NCBI GenBank assembly: GCA_018806915.1
Contig: JAGKQI010000047.1
Coordinates: 124,001-188,000 of the forward strand
DNA length: 64,000 nt
Origin: Phytophthora colocasiae
Taxonomy: Eukaryota > Oomycota > Peronosporomycetes > Peronosporales > Peronosporaceae
Reading direction: 5' to 3'
Position 1 is the stretch's first letter, and each line of letters starts with the position of its first letter. Shown in pieces: positions 44,242-57,509 of this stretch. The notes below the pieces were generated by a model, which ran no database searches, had not been told where the DNA came from, and saw nothing but the letters and a program-made list of their open reading frames with translations. The translations under genes and the position numbers were made by a program.

Positions 44242-44403
44242 CAAGATTAGGTCATGTCACTATCGGTAGGTTGACTATCGGTACGTTGAGATGGCTGTGG
44301 AGCCATCTTTCATTTGGACCATAAGAATGATCGTTGCATTCGAGAATAGCTACTGGACTCCAGCGAAACTGGGCGTTGAAACCAACGGAGAAGATCAGGT
44401 AGT

Positions 44404-47400
44404 ATGATGATCGGAACGACGATACCGTCACATATGCATCAGGTACAGAGATATGAGCAGCTGTGTGGGATCTACGAGAATCGTCAAAATGTGACCATTC
44501 GAGAAAGCACTGTCTTGAGACTGTCAGAAGAATTGAAAGGCCTCAAAGGTTTTGGTAGTGACAAAGTACACGCCCATTTGGTATACATGTTTCTGCTGAA
44601 ACCAACTTAGCAAGTTATGGCTATGCGGTGAACACTATCAACATGAAGTCCACGCTGCTGGACAATCTACTAGATCAATATGAGTTTGAACAACTTCGCG
44701 GAGCTGTAAATATGGAGGAAACGGCGGTAGTTGACCCCTGAAGAACTTCGGGCGCTCATTGAAGAGGCTGTGGAACGTCAATCCCAACGCCGCATTAGCA
44801 ACAATTCGCGACGTCGAGGTGATTCAAAGCAAGGTGGCGGTGGTGGTCAAGGTGGTGGTCAAGGCGCTGGGCCACCACAGACGGGACAAGCCAGTGGACG
44901 GAACGGAGGTGGTAGTAGTGGTCAACAGAATAACTCCACCGGTGGATGGTCTTCCCAGAGAAGATGTGGTCACTACAAGGTAAATTGTCCGGAGCGAACT
45001 GCCCACCAGAATATCAGTAGTGCATCTGGGCATGAAGATCAACGTCAGAAGAGATCAAATTATGCAAACGGAAGCACGTTACAAAAAGTTTTGAACGTAC
45101 CAAAACGAACCAGGAATGGTGGCCACTGTATGTGATGAAGCCCAGGCAGCAATCAAATTTCCCTATTGTCGATGCTGATGTGGAGAAGAAAGACCCTGGA
45201 AGTTATTCTTGGGGGTGTTTTGACACTGGTTCTAACGTGTATGTAGTTGGCGATCGTGACACTTTTCTTCATTTGGAAGATAGTACTGACTGCAGACGTC
45301 AAAGGTATCGCTCAATCAATATCGCACAGACTGCAGAAGTTGGTACTGTGAAAATTACGTCGGTGGCGGACGAGGATGAAGTGAATGTTTGCATTGATGG
45401 CGTTATGTACGTCACTGGGGCCACAGACCATGTGTGGCCCCAGGGACGTACAGAACCGGCTGGCAGTGAAGGTGTCGGCCGCCCCCCGACCTGTAGCAGT
45501 TAGTATGTACTAGTAGAGGGTCGCTGGTGGCCTCTCATTTGTCTGTGTGTGCCACACTACCCCCTTTTTGTCTGTGCATGCCTGCATGCCTTTTCCATAC
45601 TTAGATGAAGAGAAATGCTTACAAAAGCGCGTATCGTAGTGCGTCGGTTGATGGCTACTGACTGACTCACTCTTTTTGTTCTTTACTCGTTCTCCGTGGG
45701 TCTCATTCTTGAACAAGGGTTCGATGTAAATTATGATGCCACAACTAAAGTTTACAGCGTGTACAAGAAATGATTAAGGCACATCCCGCACAAGCAATCC
45801 GGATCTATAACGCGAGGGCAAACTCCAGTTGTAACGACAACGTTGAAAAACAACGTGAGAACTGCGTAGTAAATTGCACAGTAGCAGACGGTGTCGGAAG
45901 TCTGCAGGTGTGGCACGAGCGATTGGGGCACACTTGCGCTCAGTACTTGAAGGTTATGGTGGACCGTGGACTTGTCAAGGGAATGATGCTTTCGCAGCTT
46001 CAGGTGAAGGTGTGTGATGCTTGCCACGTCAGAAAACAGAAACAGAAGCGCCGGCGTAAGCAGCTAAATCGTTGGATAACTGCACCTAATGAAGTGGTCT
46101 ACGCAGATCTATTGTTTCCTGGTCAAGGTAATGGGACGCACTACGAAGTGGTGTTGGCGATAATGGACGGTTGGAGCAGGTTTCCGACAGTTCATGTGCT
46201 AACGAGCAAGGAGGCTGCTGTGGTTAACTCTTTATTGCAACAGTACGTTGTGTGGGCAGAGTCGAGGCATCAAGAAGATTGTTCAACGAGAGTACGAGTT
46301 TGTGGAGAGCGCACAGTTCCCAGTAAAACAAATCCTAACTGTTTAGAGAGGCGAGTTCGCAAATGGCGCCATTGACAATAGGTACGCTGCACGAGGCATT
46401 GAGCATATCAAAGTTGGTCCGTCACCTTAACCCGTGTGAACGTGCACATCAATCACTCATGGAAATGGTTCGGTCTCGGAAGCATGCGTCTGGCTTTCCG
46501 TGTTCATTCTGGCCGTACGGACTCAAGAACGCTGCTTACACAAAGAACATAGTGTATGCGAAACCGATTGACGGTGTGCCCTATGAGAGAATGTTTGGAC
46601 TGAAGCCATACATTCATCATATTCGCAAGTTTGGTTCACTCGCCTTCATCCATGTGCCCGTAACACCGGCCAAGCACAAACAGGATGCTAATGCTTACGT
46701 GGCTTTCGTCGTTGGCTACGCTGAAGACACTGTAGGGTGCAAGGTGTACACTCCGAGTGAGCGGATAATTAAAATTGTGGCTGAAGTTTGGGTTGAGGAA
46801 GGAATCACCTTCCGCGATCGTCACTAAGTCGATCACGCTGACAGCAACGTCTCTGAATGATTATATCCGTTGATGCAGAGTATAGATCCGAAATCGAATT
46901 CGATGTTGGAGACGATGAATGAGAAAATGAGTCCAAGTCACTGGAGAATCTAACGTTCAAGAAGCAGTAGAAGAAAAAAAGAGCACGAATTGATCACCAG
47001 CTGGGCTGGGGAAGCGAACTGATCGAGACGAGACGTCCTCAGAAATACAAAAGAATCAGCTTGGTGAAACCACAAAAGTCAGAAGAACAGACCTCCAGGA
47101 AGGAGCAGAGCGACGCACTCCGGCACGGAACGAAGACTTTGTACTGTCAAACATGGCCGTGCGTATCCTTGGCAAAGATGGTAAACCACTTCACTCGTCA
47201 CAGATCAAAGTTCTCAAGAACCGGAGAGAGGCGATGCGATCAAAGCATGCCGATCTCTGGAGGATGGCCGAGCTCGAAGAAATGGCAGCACTAAAGTAAA
47301 AAAAGAGTTCTCGAGGAGATTGATCAGAGCGAGAAGCCGATCAATAGGCTGGCGATTAAAACGATGTGGGTCTACGCCTATAGAACTGATCATTACGGGC

Positions 47401-48070
47401 ACATTATCCAGCTGAAGGCGAGAATCGTTGCTGTAGGAAATTGGCAACGCCCTGGTATTGATTTTCCTGAGACAGTTGCTCCGGTCGCACACATGTCATC
47501 ATTCTAGTTGGTAGTTGCATTGGCAGCCGAACTCAATCTGAAGGTGTACGGGGGTGATATTAACACAGCAGACTTGAACGCTTTTCTCACAATTCTGCAG
47601 TATGTGAGGTCTGTCGAAGGTTTCCCGTGTGCAGTTAATGGACACATGTGCGTGGTTCGCAAGGCACTGTTGGGACTTCGACAATCGGGACGGGAGTGGA
47701 ATGAAGAGTTAAATTCCTGGCTGATGAATCGCGGTTCTCAACGACGTGCCACGGAACCATGTCTTTATTTCAAGTACGAAAGTAAAACTATTGCGCTAGT
47801 ACTCGGGTAGGTTAATTATGTACTTTTTGTAACCAACGATAATAGCCTCAAGTCAAAGCTGTCGAAGATTTGAACGTGGAGTATGGTTTGAAGGGTCAAG
47901 GTGAGCTGACGGAGTACCTCGGTGTTGAGGTGAATCAGACAGCGAATGATATCGTCCTTACCCAGCGTAAATTTGCAAAGGAAATCCTGGTCAAATTCGG
48001 GCCCGATGAGGCCAACAAGTGTGAGAACCGGATGGAAACTAAGACACGACTTGTTCGCTGGTGGGGGTGA
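44404..48070 (+). pseudogene. Copia gag-pol remnants
   Basis: In order: a Gly-rich gag tail with a zinc knuckle (RCGHYKVNCPE); protease (WGCFDTGSNVYVV); GAG-pre-integrase (VWHERLGHT); integrase zinc and core parts (CDACHVRKQ, ADLLFPGQ, LNPCERAHQSLMEMVRS); reverse transcriptase (RIVAVGNWQRPGIDF, LKVYGGDINTADLNAFL, KALLGLRQSGREWNEEL). The frame is broken in several places. The YVDD active site of the reverse transcriptase reads YVLFVTND: the two aspartates are missing by an in-frame loss. RNase H is largely gone. The element is dead. Confidence 0.85.
45407..45451. repeat. Hairpin within Copia remnant
   Basis: GTACGTCACTGGGGCCACA at 45407-45425 pairs with the complement at 45431-45451 with small mismatches, around a 5-nt loop. 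The sequence from here to about 45760 is non-coding and sits between the protease and integrase parts, so it may be a small insertion whose other end is not visible. Confidence 0.6.
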
Positions 48071-48364
48071 CTCACTCGACTCGAGTATCGATTATAGAGG
48101 TGCTTTAGGCATACTCTGTACAAGTAGAGCCAAGTTACGTGCAGCTATGGAGATCATTGAAATCTCTTTTAGAAAAAGGTTCGAGGGAGGCGCGTTAAAA
48201 ACGTATCCAAGATTTGGTCATGTCACTATCAGTAGACTGACTATCGGTACGTTGAGATGGCTGTGGAGCCATCTTTCATTTGGGCCATAAGAATGGTCGT
48301 TGCATCGGGAATGGCTACTGGACTCCAGCGAAGCTGGGCGTTGAAACCAACGGAGAAGATTAGG

Positions 48365-49404
48365 CAGTAGTAGCTAAAATACATTAGATCTCAATCTACA
48401 ATCTTCTTGCAAAGCCGTCCTTCCCTACTCGAAGAAGAAGTTCACCTTTCAACGCACTACTACTAATGTCTAAGAGAAGAAAGAGTAGAACAATGCCAGT
48501 GAGAATAGTGATTAGAACAGTCAGTGAGTTGAGATTCGAACCTTACTGCTTCCACACCAAAGTTTTCGGCCAGCTCTACCCTAGCTCTTCTTCACTTCTG
48601 TCTAGTCTATAACTGGCCGAAAATGTGGTGAGTGAATCGCATGGCACTTGCCTCCCTCGTCCAAACGTGTGGGCGCTAATCATGGCGTCAAAATCAGTTG
48701 TCAATCAATTTAGGCGGGATATTTGGAATCTGAGGTGATGTTCTGATTTGTATAGCGAATCAGGAAACGTAAATGTGTCAGCTGGCTTCAAAATTGCAAC
48801 ATTTCTTGTATGAGAGTTTTATCAAGCATACTATAAAAACAATATAGTCTAATTCTGTATGATACAGAATAAAACCTCGCTTAGAGTTAGGTGGCGATGT
48901 CAAAATTAAGGTTGCCAATTATTTTCCAGGCAATTGATCTGCTGTTATTGCCATGTTCGAGGAGCGCTCAATCCCGGTAGATGCTGCCCCCACCCGTCAA
49001 ATAAGGGCATTTATATTGCCAAGAAACTATACTAACTGGTTGCGTGGTCGGTCGGCGTCTCCCAGCCCCCATTCTTCTTCGCGATAAAGTACTCGCTTCC
49101 CATTATGGCGCTAATACCAGGAAGACACCATTTGACTGTGGTTAAAGTGCTTTATCCCCCCAAACCCGAAGCCTTGTATTAGCCACGATAAGAAAAAGGG
49201 CTGATCCTGTATTAGACACGATAAGGATTATAAACTTCGCTTTTGTATGGCGGCAAACAAATTTTCCGTCAACTAGGGGAGGGTGATGTGTGAGCAGACG
49301 GGGGATCATGTGCAGAAAAGCTGTACTAGTGTGCATGGGATGCATTTTCAAAAATATTAGCTGAGCGAAGTAACGGGAAGCGCGCCATGTACATCGATTA
49401 GAAT
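48365..49404. other. Non-coding repeat-derived sequence
   Basis: 1 kb between Copia and piggyBac. It contains an inverted repeat around TTTCGGCCAG / CTGGCCGAAA (about 48567-48627). At 48853-48893 is a stretch (ATTCTGTATGATACAGAAT followed by TTAGAGTTAGG) that resembles the terminal repeat of the piggyBac relic at 6374-7817. Near 49180-49225, CACGATAAG occurs twice. No gene is recognised. Confidence 0.45.
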
Positions 49405-52400
49405 GTGAAGGTTTTCGGCACGCCAGACCAAATGGTTGGCAGTCATTCGAGATTTTGCGCGGCGGGTGAGATGTCGGCTTTTCGCCGCCGCTGGTCGGAG
49501 CTGCTAATGGATGGGTGGTCGTCAAAGCGGCCGCGGGGGACTCGAGACGGAACACACGTACTGCCGCCCGGGAAAGACAAGGACTGATGTTCGCGGCGTG
49601 GACTATTTCGTCGGCTCTGAGGAGCTTATGAGCTATCTGGATGAGATGGACAAAGGTATGGGAGGCGCTTATTGATCGAAATGCAAGCATGTGACCGCTG
49701 TTGTGTTGCCGCAGGTAAAATGGCGCGCCAGGAGGAGTCCAGACAGTCCATGCCGCAGACTGGGGAGCAGCAGGCGAATGCAACGGCCGAAGGTAATGCT
49801 GCAGTTCTTGTACACGTTAATGCTTATGCTAATGATGTATCACGTATTACTCAGTTACTTCGAGAGAGAGATCGGCAACCGAGCCAAGTCTGGTTGCAAC
49901 GGAGCCAGCACAACCTGCAATAGCATTTACAGCAGCAACCACACAAGGTAATGCTATTTTTTTGTCATGTCTTATACTGGCTAAGATCTCGTTCTTATCC
50001 TGTATCCTGTACTAGATAGCAATCCCGGCTGTTGCATCATCCTCTGAGGCGATCGAACTTGTTCCTCGAAGTATGCAGGGGCGGGAGGCAACGGCAAATG
50101 CTGGTACGAAATTTAGAGCTGGGATCTGGATTGGCTCATAATTTACAGATCTTAGTGCTTTTGATAGCCGACGAAGAAGCCGAACAACAGATGCGTAACC
50201 TAAGCGACGCGTTTGACGAAGTAGCTTCGGATGAAGAGCCTTATCAACATCGCTGTCCCACTTCTCCGCACATAATGGACAGCGACAACTCATCGGATTC
50301 GACTGGAAGAGTTGAAGAAGAAGAAGCTATTGTCGACGTCGAGTCGGTTGAATCGGACGCTTGCCTTGGTATGTTATCCTGTCCAATACACCTTAGGCAC
50401 TATGGTAGATGTCAATGTTACGAAGGACGATTGCTCTTCTGAAGACTACGTCACTTTCGACTCTGATGACGAGAACAACGATGGCTTTGGAGACGACGAA
50501 GACCTGTTTGTCTGCGATATAAACGAGAACTACGAACATCCGGACGACAATGGAGCATTTCTCCCTGACATACCATTCAATGATACACAACTGGCTCCGT
50601 TGGTGGTGCAGAGGGTATTACGGTAGAAAATCTGAGCTTGAGATGTAATGCTGCAATCCTGGAAGAAATGGCTAAGACTGGATGGCGTGGCGCGAGGACC
50701 CAAGTTCCGTTTTCCTATATGGATGGTCCATACGAGGATCGCACTCTGCAGTATATCCGTGATGACTATCCAAATTTATTTGAAGGTTCGTACGGTCCAA
50801 TCCCCGAAGCTATCGCCGCCGCTACTACACCGGCCGGCGCGCTATTCTACTTTATGACTCCCCATTGTGGGAAGCAATCTCGGAGAGGAGTGAGGAGTAT
50901 TTCGAGGAGAAACTTGACGAGCGTGTGGCAGGCCAGCACGCAATACAAGTGACACGTGAGCGTAAAAAGTCTGGCTTCCGCCGACAAGCTCCACTGGAAA
51001 TTCAAGCCAAACTTCAGTAGTTGCCGCCAATCACTGGCCGAGACCTGTGTGTGTTTATCGGGCTGCTCGTCGCTCGGACAATCTGTCCGAACATGGAAAA
51101 AATACAACACCACTGGAAGACTACTGATGAGGGGGCTGTCCCTCGAGGCTGCTTCGGACGTTTCATGACGCGCGACTGATTCGCTCACATCGTTTGCAAA
51201 TCTCCACTTCAGCAGCAACGCCGATCCTCGAGCTGCCACAGACCGAGCATGGAAACTTCGACCGATGGTAGAAGCTTTCCAAGAAACCTTTTTGTATGGG
51301 TACAGGCCACCGCCCGTCATGGCCTTTGATGAAGCCATGCTGCCGTCAAGGTCGTCGTTCAACAGAATGCGCGTCTGCATGAAGGACAAGCCACACAAGT
51401 ATGGCACCAAGTTGTTCATGTTGTGCTGCTCATTTTCAGCTTATTGCCTACGGTATGTACTGGGGCGTGTCTATTGACACGCTCAATTTTTTTTTTGAAG
51501 CGTCAAGTCTGTTATCATGCCGTACACTGTTTGGTGCTGATGATATCCTGTATGATACAGGTTTGAAGCTTACTTAGGCAAAGCTGGTACAGTTGATGGA
51601 GTGGCGCTACGCGACGAGAAGACCGGTCCTGTTGCGGTTGTGCGCAACTTTCGCGCTGCGTTTGGAGATCGGCATTGTCGGCACATGCGACTAATTGTTA
51701 TGGACCGGTTCTATACATCCATTCCACTTGCTATACAGCTGCTTACTATGGGCTACTACAGTGTTGGAACTGTTATGATAGGTCGCAAAGAGCTGGCCGT
51801 ACAGATTGTTCCAGATAAAAAGAAGAAGAAGAAGAAGAAGGAACAGTCGCGATTGAAGGGGATTGACCGTGGCACGTTCACGTTCACTGAGTCGACACTT
51901 GTGCCCAAGATGACAACGACTAAGTAGTGGGGATAACCGACCGGCCTATCTGCTGGCTACTGGTGGTAGTACCGCTTGATCATGTCGTGCCTCGAGCCCA
52001 GACTGGGATGCAAGAGGGGATAGCATGTCCACGGCTCCTCAAGGACTACCAGATCTTCATGGGAGGTGTCGACGTCCACGATCAGTTGCGACTTCAGCGG
52101 TTAGTGTTGATGTCGACTATCGTGTATTATACAGGTTTACTTCATGCTAATCATGTATTGTACGTTCATTTACCAGGTACTCGCTTCAATTAGCTGTTTG
52201 TTTCAAAAACTACTACAAGAGTCTCTTTCTGGGCTTGGTTGACCTCGCTCTTGTCAACGCGTTCATTGTCTACAACCACGCACGCATCGCAGAAAACAAG
52301 ACCAAAGTCCCACACGTTGTCTTCACGAAGCATCTGCACCTCGATCTCTGCCAAATAAGCCCGAGTGACTGGGAGGGGTTCCTGCATTCCCCTGACCAAG

Positions 52401-52840
52401 CGTTCACGCCAAGTAGGCAGCGTGCGGCAGCTACCTCGACGCACATGCCTGTCCAGACTGAAGACCCGCGGAAGGGCAACACGGAGGGAAGCAAGAAGTG
52501 CAGGCAATGGGCTTGTAAAGCCTGCTCGCTGCTCAAGGACAAGGTGACCGGTGGCGACACATCCTACAAGTGCAGCACATGCGTGCTCACAAAGACGGAA
52601 GAGAAGACAGGTAACGTCATAAAGTCTCCAGTTTACCTTTGCAATAAGGTAAAGCACTCGGTGAGCGGACAGGCGCGAACCTGTTTCAAGATCTGGCACT
52701 CTTGCTGGAGGAACGGCGCTCTCCGGCTAACTCGGGGGAAGCGCAACCTTCGAGTTCGCGCCGCGGAAGAAGAAGAGGTGGGTGATAACGAAGCGACGCC
52801 AAAATGCCGTCGAGTGGCTGCAGACGTGAGCAATCGCTGA
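49405..52840 (+). pseudogene. piggyBac transposase, intron-bearing and decayed
   Basis: Pieces in order: N-terminal module (FRRRWSELLMDGW, RGVDYFVGSEELMSYLDEM); acidic region (50.1-50.6 kb); DDE_Tnp_1_7 core with MAFDEAMLPSRSSFNRMRV (first Asp) and KPHKYGTKLFMLCCSF; VMDRFYTSIPLAIQLL (second Asp); GGVDVHDQLRLQR (third Asp); C-terminal Cys-rich zinc-binding part (CRQWACKACSLLKDK...CSTC). Introns 51453-51560 and 52100-52176 splice in phase and restore CLRFEAYLGK and LQRYSLQLAV. Stops and shifts lie near 49586, 51925 (a TAG where WW is expected) and elsewhere. It shares its N-terminal module with the relic at 6374-7817. Element ends were not found. Confidence 0.85.
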
Positions 52841-53640
52841 TTGCAGCGGCCACGCCTGCATTGATTGCTGAAGTCGCTGAATTTTTGACTTGATTTCAAT
52901 AAGCATATTGAGCGCTGCCTCGCGAGTCTAAAAAAATATCCGAGTCTCTTTCACAGCGATGCACGATCTCTATTTCCACTTGCATTTCTCTTGCAGAGCA
53001 AGACATGATATCAGTGGATATCACGTATAGCACCCATGATGATAAGCTGGTCGATACACGATAGCAAATCCTCTACTGCAAGGGGTAGGGGTTTGCATGA
53101 GTTTTGTAACCGGACACGATAAGTTTTATCTTTGATTTTGTAGGGAACCTCTTGCCCTTATATACACGATGCAACCTTTTCCCTTCGGGTGCCTTTGAGT
53201 ATTGTGAGAAAAAAAAACGTTTGGATAGCCATTCACTCTGTTCCGACAAGTGTAGCATCCAGAAGGCGATTTTTTTATCAACTATTATGACGAGTACAAT
53301 AGCGAGGTGTATCTAGTAGCGTTGTTCATGAATCCGACCAAAAGATCATGACAGTGTAGGCTGCAACTTGCAATAGAAGCCTTTACATGTCCTGTACAAT
53401 GAGCTTTTCTGCAAGATATTCTCTAAGATTTCTTCAATTGGAGTCGCCAAAATCCAAACTGGATACATGTACTGGTAAGCATTCCAAGGCTGCGGCTACG
53501 GACTAAACGCTTCAAAAGCTCCGTTTGCGGTTGCGGCTCAGCATGAGCAGTGAAGACTTCACTGAAGTAGGTGGAACGTTTAGCAAGCAATCAGGTGAGA
53601 TACAGAAACCAGATTTGACCTTGTCTGTCAAATTACAGTA
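52841..53640. other. Non-coding repeat flank
   Basis: 800 bp between the piggyBac gene and the pogo element. CACGATA occurs near 53057, 53112 and 53167, as on the left side of the piggyBac, so part of it may be that element's right end. No gene recognised. Confidence 0.4.
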
Positions 53641-55244
53641 CAGACTTCCCCGGCAAAGGGAGAATCGTGTGCATAAGTATACCTCCCAGACATAGTAGAT
53701 CCTAGCATGCGATTTGCATCAGATGTTTTCATGGTGTACTGAGCTAAGTTGGGTTGGAGGGAATTAGATCACCTGCGGGACACTTGCACGCATGCAGGTT
53801 GCAACATTGGAGTAGTAAATGGATGGCTGCCGCAATAGATTAGATATTGCAGGACGATGTGTGTGCACGCAGGAGACCCTACTTGACAACTCGACATGAC
53901 TTCACCACCAAAGTCCAAGAAGCATCTATCCAAACAAAATGTGCGCCTCACGATCGGCATGAAGATCATGCTATGCGAAGTAGCAGCTACACGACGTCAG
54001 CGTCTGGGTGACTCGGAGAGCCTCGACATGATTGCACTAGCCGACTGGGCTGCACGAGCATTCGACCTCCCTAGACCACCCGCACAATCATCTCTCTACA
54101 AGATCCTCCGCAAGACCCATGAGCTCCGAAAACTAAACAAGGACACCCACAACCGCAAAAAGATTGGCGACAATGAAATTGAAGCCCTTGATCGCGCTCT
54201 CGTGTGTGAATTTGACAAAATGGGGGCTGAGGTCAAGTCTTTGACAGACTATGGACTGATCTATCGGGCCAAAACGTTTGTTGAAGAGAGGTTTGGACAT
54301 CTACCGTTGCACAAACGCCCAGGATTCTCAAAAGGCTGGCTATATCGACTAAAGAAACGATACGGGATTCACTGCTTGAGAAAACACGGCGAAGCCGCGT
54401 CAGTTGATGCAAAAGTCGTTGCTGAAGGTCGGGCAAACATGCAAGATTACGGATCTATATGCGCTCAAGGACATCTACAATATGGACGAGACGTCGTTCT
54501 TCTACCTCGCAGAGTCACCGTGGACCATGTCCAGAAGCAACAAGAAGTCGGGGTATAAGGCCGACAAGACTAGGCTGACGATGGCTGTGGCCGTCAATGC
54601 TGATGGCAGCGACAAGCTGCCTTTGCTTTTTATCGGTAGGTCACAAAACCCACGCGCTTTTAAGGGGCACAACGTGACTGCTGAGCTTGGCGTAGAGTAT
54701 ACAAACAGCAGAAAAGCTTGGATGAACGGATTAATTTTCTTACGCTGGCTACATGCACTGACGTGCAGATGAAGAGGAAGAACCGTCGAATTCTCCTCCT
54801 TGTAGACAATGTCCTCACACATGAAACCTCTAGAGCCACTTACGAATGTGCGACTTGAGTTCCTGCCAAAAAACACAACAAGCGTCCTACAGCCACTGGA
54901 CCAGGGGATTATTGCGTGCGTAAAACGCAGATTCAGCCGTATCAAGATGGAGAACTGTATTGATCGCTACGTAGCTGGGAAGCCCCAGCAAAAGATCTCA
55001 ATTTTCACCGCAATCAGCTGGGCATCTGAGGCCTGGAATGAGGTCCCACTGACAGCGATTTTGAACTGTTGGATGCACTCCGGTATCATTTCAAGACCAA
55101 ACTCTGCAATGTCTGTGCGTCGTATTATGTCCTACTAAAACCTAACGTAATTAAGTACATGTGGCTGAATGCGAATTCCTGTTCCAACTTGTTGACTTGG
55201 AATTTTTATTGGTCCCACCTTTCTCCCTTTGCCGGGGAATTCTG
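53641..55244 (+). mobile_element. pogo-type Tc1/mariner element with TA duplication
   Basis: A 1604-bp element with 24-bp inverted ends, one mismatch: CAGACTTCCCCGGCAAAGGG at 53641, and the complement of CAGAATTCCCCGGCAAAGGG at 55244. TA flanks both sides (53639-53640 and 55245-55246). CAG at the ends, TA targets and a CENP-B-like transposase all fit the pogo/Tigger group. The coding region takes up most of it. Confidence 0.93.
53896..55138 (+). pseudogene. pogo/Tigger-like transposase, frameshifted
   Basis: Starts at ATG 53896 with a basic head. CENP-B/Tc5-type helix-turn-helix regions follow (SLYKILRKTHELRKLNKD, VCEFDKMGAEVKSLTDYGLI, GWLYRLKKRYGIHCLRKHG). The DDE_1 core runs NMDETSFFYLAESPW (first Asp), ILLLVDN (second Asp) and TSVLQPLDQGIIACVKRRF (third Asp). 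The frame changes near 54440 (upstream of the first Asp) and again near 54775. All catalytic residues can be seen, so decay is slight, but as assembled it is not translated whole. Confidence 0.85.
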
Positions 55245-55537
55245 TAGTCAAGGTACTGTTTCTCACTCGAATTGCAGTGATTAAAAGCCTTCCGATGGTG
55301 CAGGTACACTGTTAATCTCCGACTACAGTACAGTGTACATGTAGCTTCAAGACCTCCTCGCACCGATCAATGCCGACTCAACGAAGAAGCATGAGATGAT
55401 CCGCGCTCAAAGCGGAAAGCAGACAAAGCTGCTGCGATATATCCGGAGCGCATTGTTGCATTGACCCCGCTCACGCCCATCTACCCTGGCATTCACTTTT
55501 TGAAAGCGCATCCCCGTACGACGTCTGTGGACGAATG

Positions 55538-55817
55538 TGTTGAAGTTACCATCTCTGCAGTGATGACACCTATCTAGGGGTATTAAATTGTGCAGTTCAA
55601 TTTAGATAAATCGTACCTAACTGGACTGGTTGGTGGAGAATAACTTCCCTCCAGAACACCAGACTCTCTAATTCATTACTTCTTCTTTTACCATCTTCAC
55701 CACACAAGCCCATTCTTCATCTACACTCAAGACTTCCTCTCCAATATTCTATGCACTATTTTATTCGTCTCCATCCTTCGTCTACCTAACAACTCTGCGC
55801 AAATCATTACTTCAACA
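55538..55817 (+). repeat. Left LTR
   Basis: Direct repeat of the right LTR at 58646-58935. Identity is nearly complete from TGTTGAAGTTACC through GACTTCCTC, then a differing block, then the shared end AACAACTCTGCGCAAATCAT. Confidence 0.93.
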
Positions 55818-57383
55818 GGTTATGAGCTCAACGGGGTATGGACCCTAACGCTTCATCAGCGTGGAAATGGTTGAATAGAGACGACCTGGACGACGACTAT
55901 CAAGTGTAGACCTGAAGCCGCGAAGCCTACTACTGTTAGCACCGGCCATGACGCTGTAGTGCCGCATGTGCTGCGCCATGCTGGGAGGCCAAGATGCCTC
56001 AGCGCCAGTCACTGAACTGAAGCGCTGCACGAGTAAAACATTCCGTGCTACCGGCTATTGTCGAGCTGTAAGGGCGATGCTGCCCACTGCGCCAGCTTCC
56101 CATGCTGTTGCGCTGCGTGAGCAGGACGTCTGCCGCGCTATGTCCTTAATCCAGTAGGCCAAGAGCTCTGGACCCGACTACAATCATTGCCAGCCACAGG
56201 CTGTGCCAACTACTGCTGTAAGACCGCCCATGAGGAAGGCAAGTTTATATCGCATACCTACATGTATAGCATATCTACGAGACGTTACCAAAACATTGGA
56301 GCTCTCCAAACTGCAAGACAAACTTGCATTTACTACTGTAGTAGTTTATTAAGGTGACGAGTCCGGAACTCCGTCGATGCCTATCTCTAACGAAAAGAGA
56401 AAAAGACGAAAAAAAGAGAAGAAACAATTGAGAACGGAAATGAAAACGAACTACCAAATGACACGCACAGATGCCTCTGTAAAATGATCGTTGAGTTTAT
56501 ACTAGCTCCTTACTACACGAATACCATCGCTCAATGGAAGCGGTAGTCCACATATTTCCTACTAGTGCTGCACACAACACTTACAAACAACGAGAGAACA
56601 AAAATCCTCGGACAATCGCATGGAAAATGTGAAATTCTATGCATGTTTACCATGTATTTTTCAGCAAGATATGTGTACCTACAGTTTGGATTGTGGCGGT
56701 GCTGTAGTTGTATCGAAGGCTACCGATACCATTGCATCAAAATATTTATGCAAGCTACAAGCCTCTAATAAATGGCACTTTACAAAAAGTTAAACCAGAA
56801 CCCAATCAGACAAATATATCCGTAACGCATCATTGACAGTGCCTATGATAGCATGACCAAACTGATATCGATCTGATAGTTCTTTGTGCTGTCATTCTTA
56901 ACACAAAATATCACAAAATCATGCAACAAAACGATTACTATGAAATCTGAAAATCCAAAACAGCATTTACCTTGCCAAAGTGGCGAAAACTTGACGCTAC
57001 AAATGAATGTCGCTTTCTAAAACAAAAGAGTTCTAAAAAATCTCTTTATTCATGTATGCGCAGGACTGTCCTACACAGCCACCTGTGGTGCATCAGATAG
57101 AGCATCTTACGGTATGCTCAATATCACCAGCAAATGCGAAAAACTAATGTAAAACTAGATGTCTACTTCAGATAAAGAACACAATGACATTGAAAAAACT
57201 TCATGCAAAGAAAAATGAAAAATACCTCATAAAAATCAAAACTGAAAAAGATTCACGTCACTACCAAAGTAAAGATACAAACACATTCAAGAAGCATTTA
57301 CAAATTATGAGATACAGTATAATATCTGCTCATACAACTCAAGCATGCACGCCAGCCTAGCTAAAACGCCATAAAAAAGCTCA

Positions 57384-57509
57384 CTTGATGCCAAGCTGTA
57401 GCGAACTACGGTAGTAGAACTACGGCTTGTTGTATCACAAATATTGAAGCAAAATTTGTTGGCTTGATGCCAAGCAGTAGCGAACTACTCTTGTAGAACT
57501 ACGGCTTGT
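57384..57509. repeat. Internal duplication in LTR element
   Basis: A unit starting CTTGATGCCAAGC and ending GAACTACGGCTTGT occurs at 57384-57430 and 57463-57509, about 79 bp apart. Other duplicated pieces in the interior are 58294-58335 with 58385-58420, and 57061-57092 with 58560-58592 (CAGCCACCTGTGGT). Confidence 0.8.

Larger units (their letters stand above)
44242..48364 (+). mobile_element. Degenerate Ty1/Copia retrotransposon
   Basis: Direct repeats of about 157 bp at 44242-44399 and 48208-48364 (around GGCTGTGGAGCCATCTTTCA) bound internal sequence in Copia gene order. They are probably parts of the LTRs; clear TG...CA ends were not found. They differ at about 10% of sites by eye, so the insertion is not recent. 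No target duplication was identified. Confidence 0.7.

Noticed and set aside
57384..57509. CRISPR-like or satellite array in the LTR element
   Set aside because: Only two copies per unit, unequal spacing and a eukaryotic context; simple internal duplication fits better.
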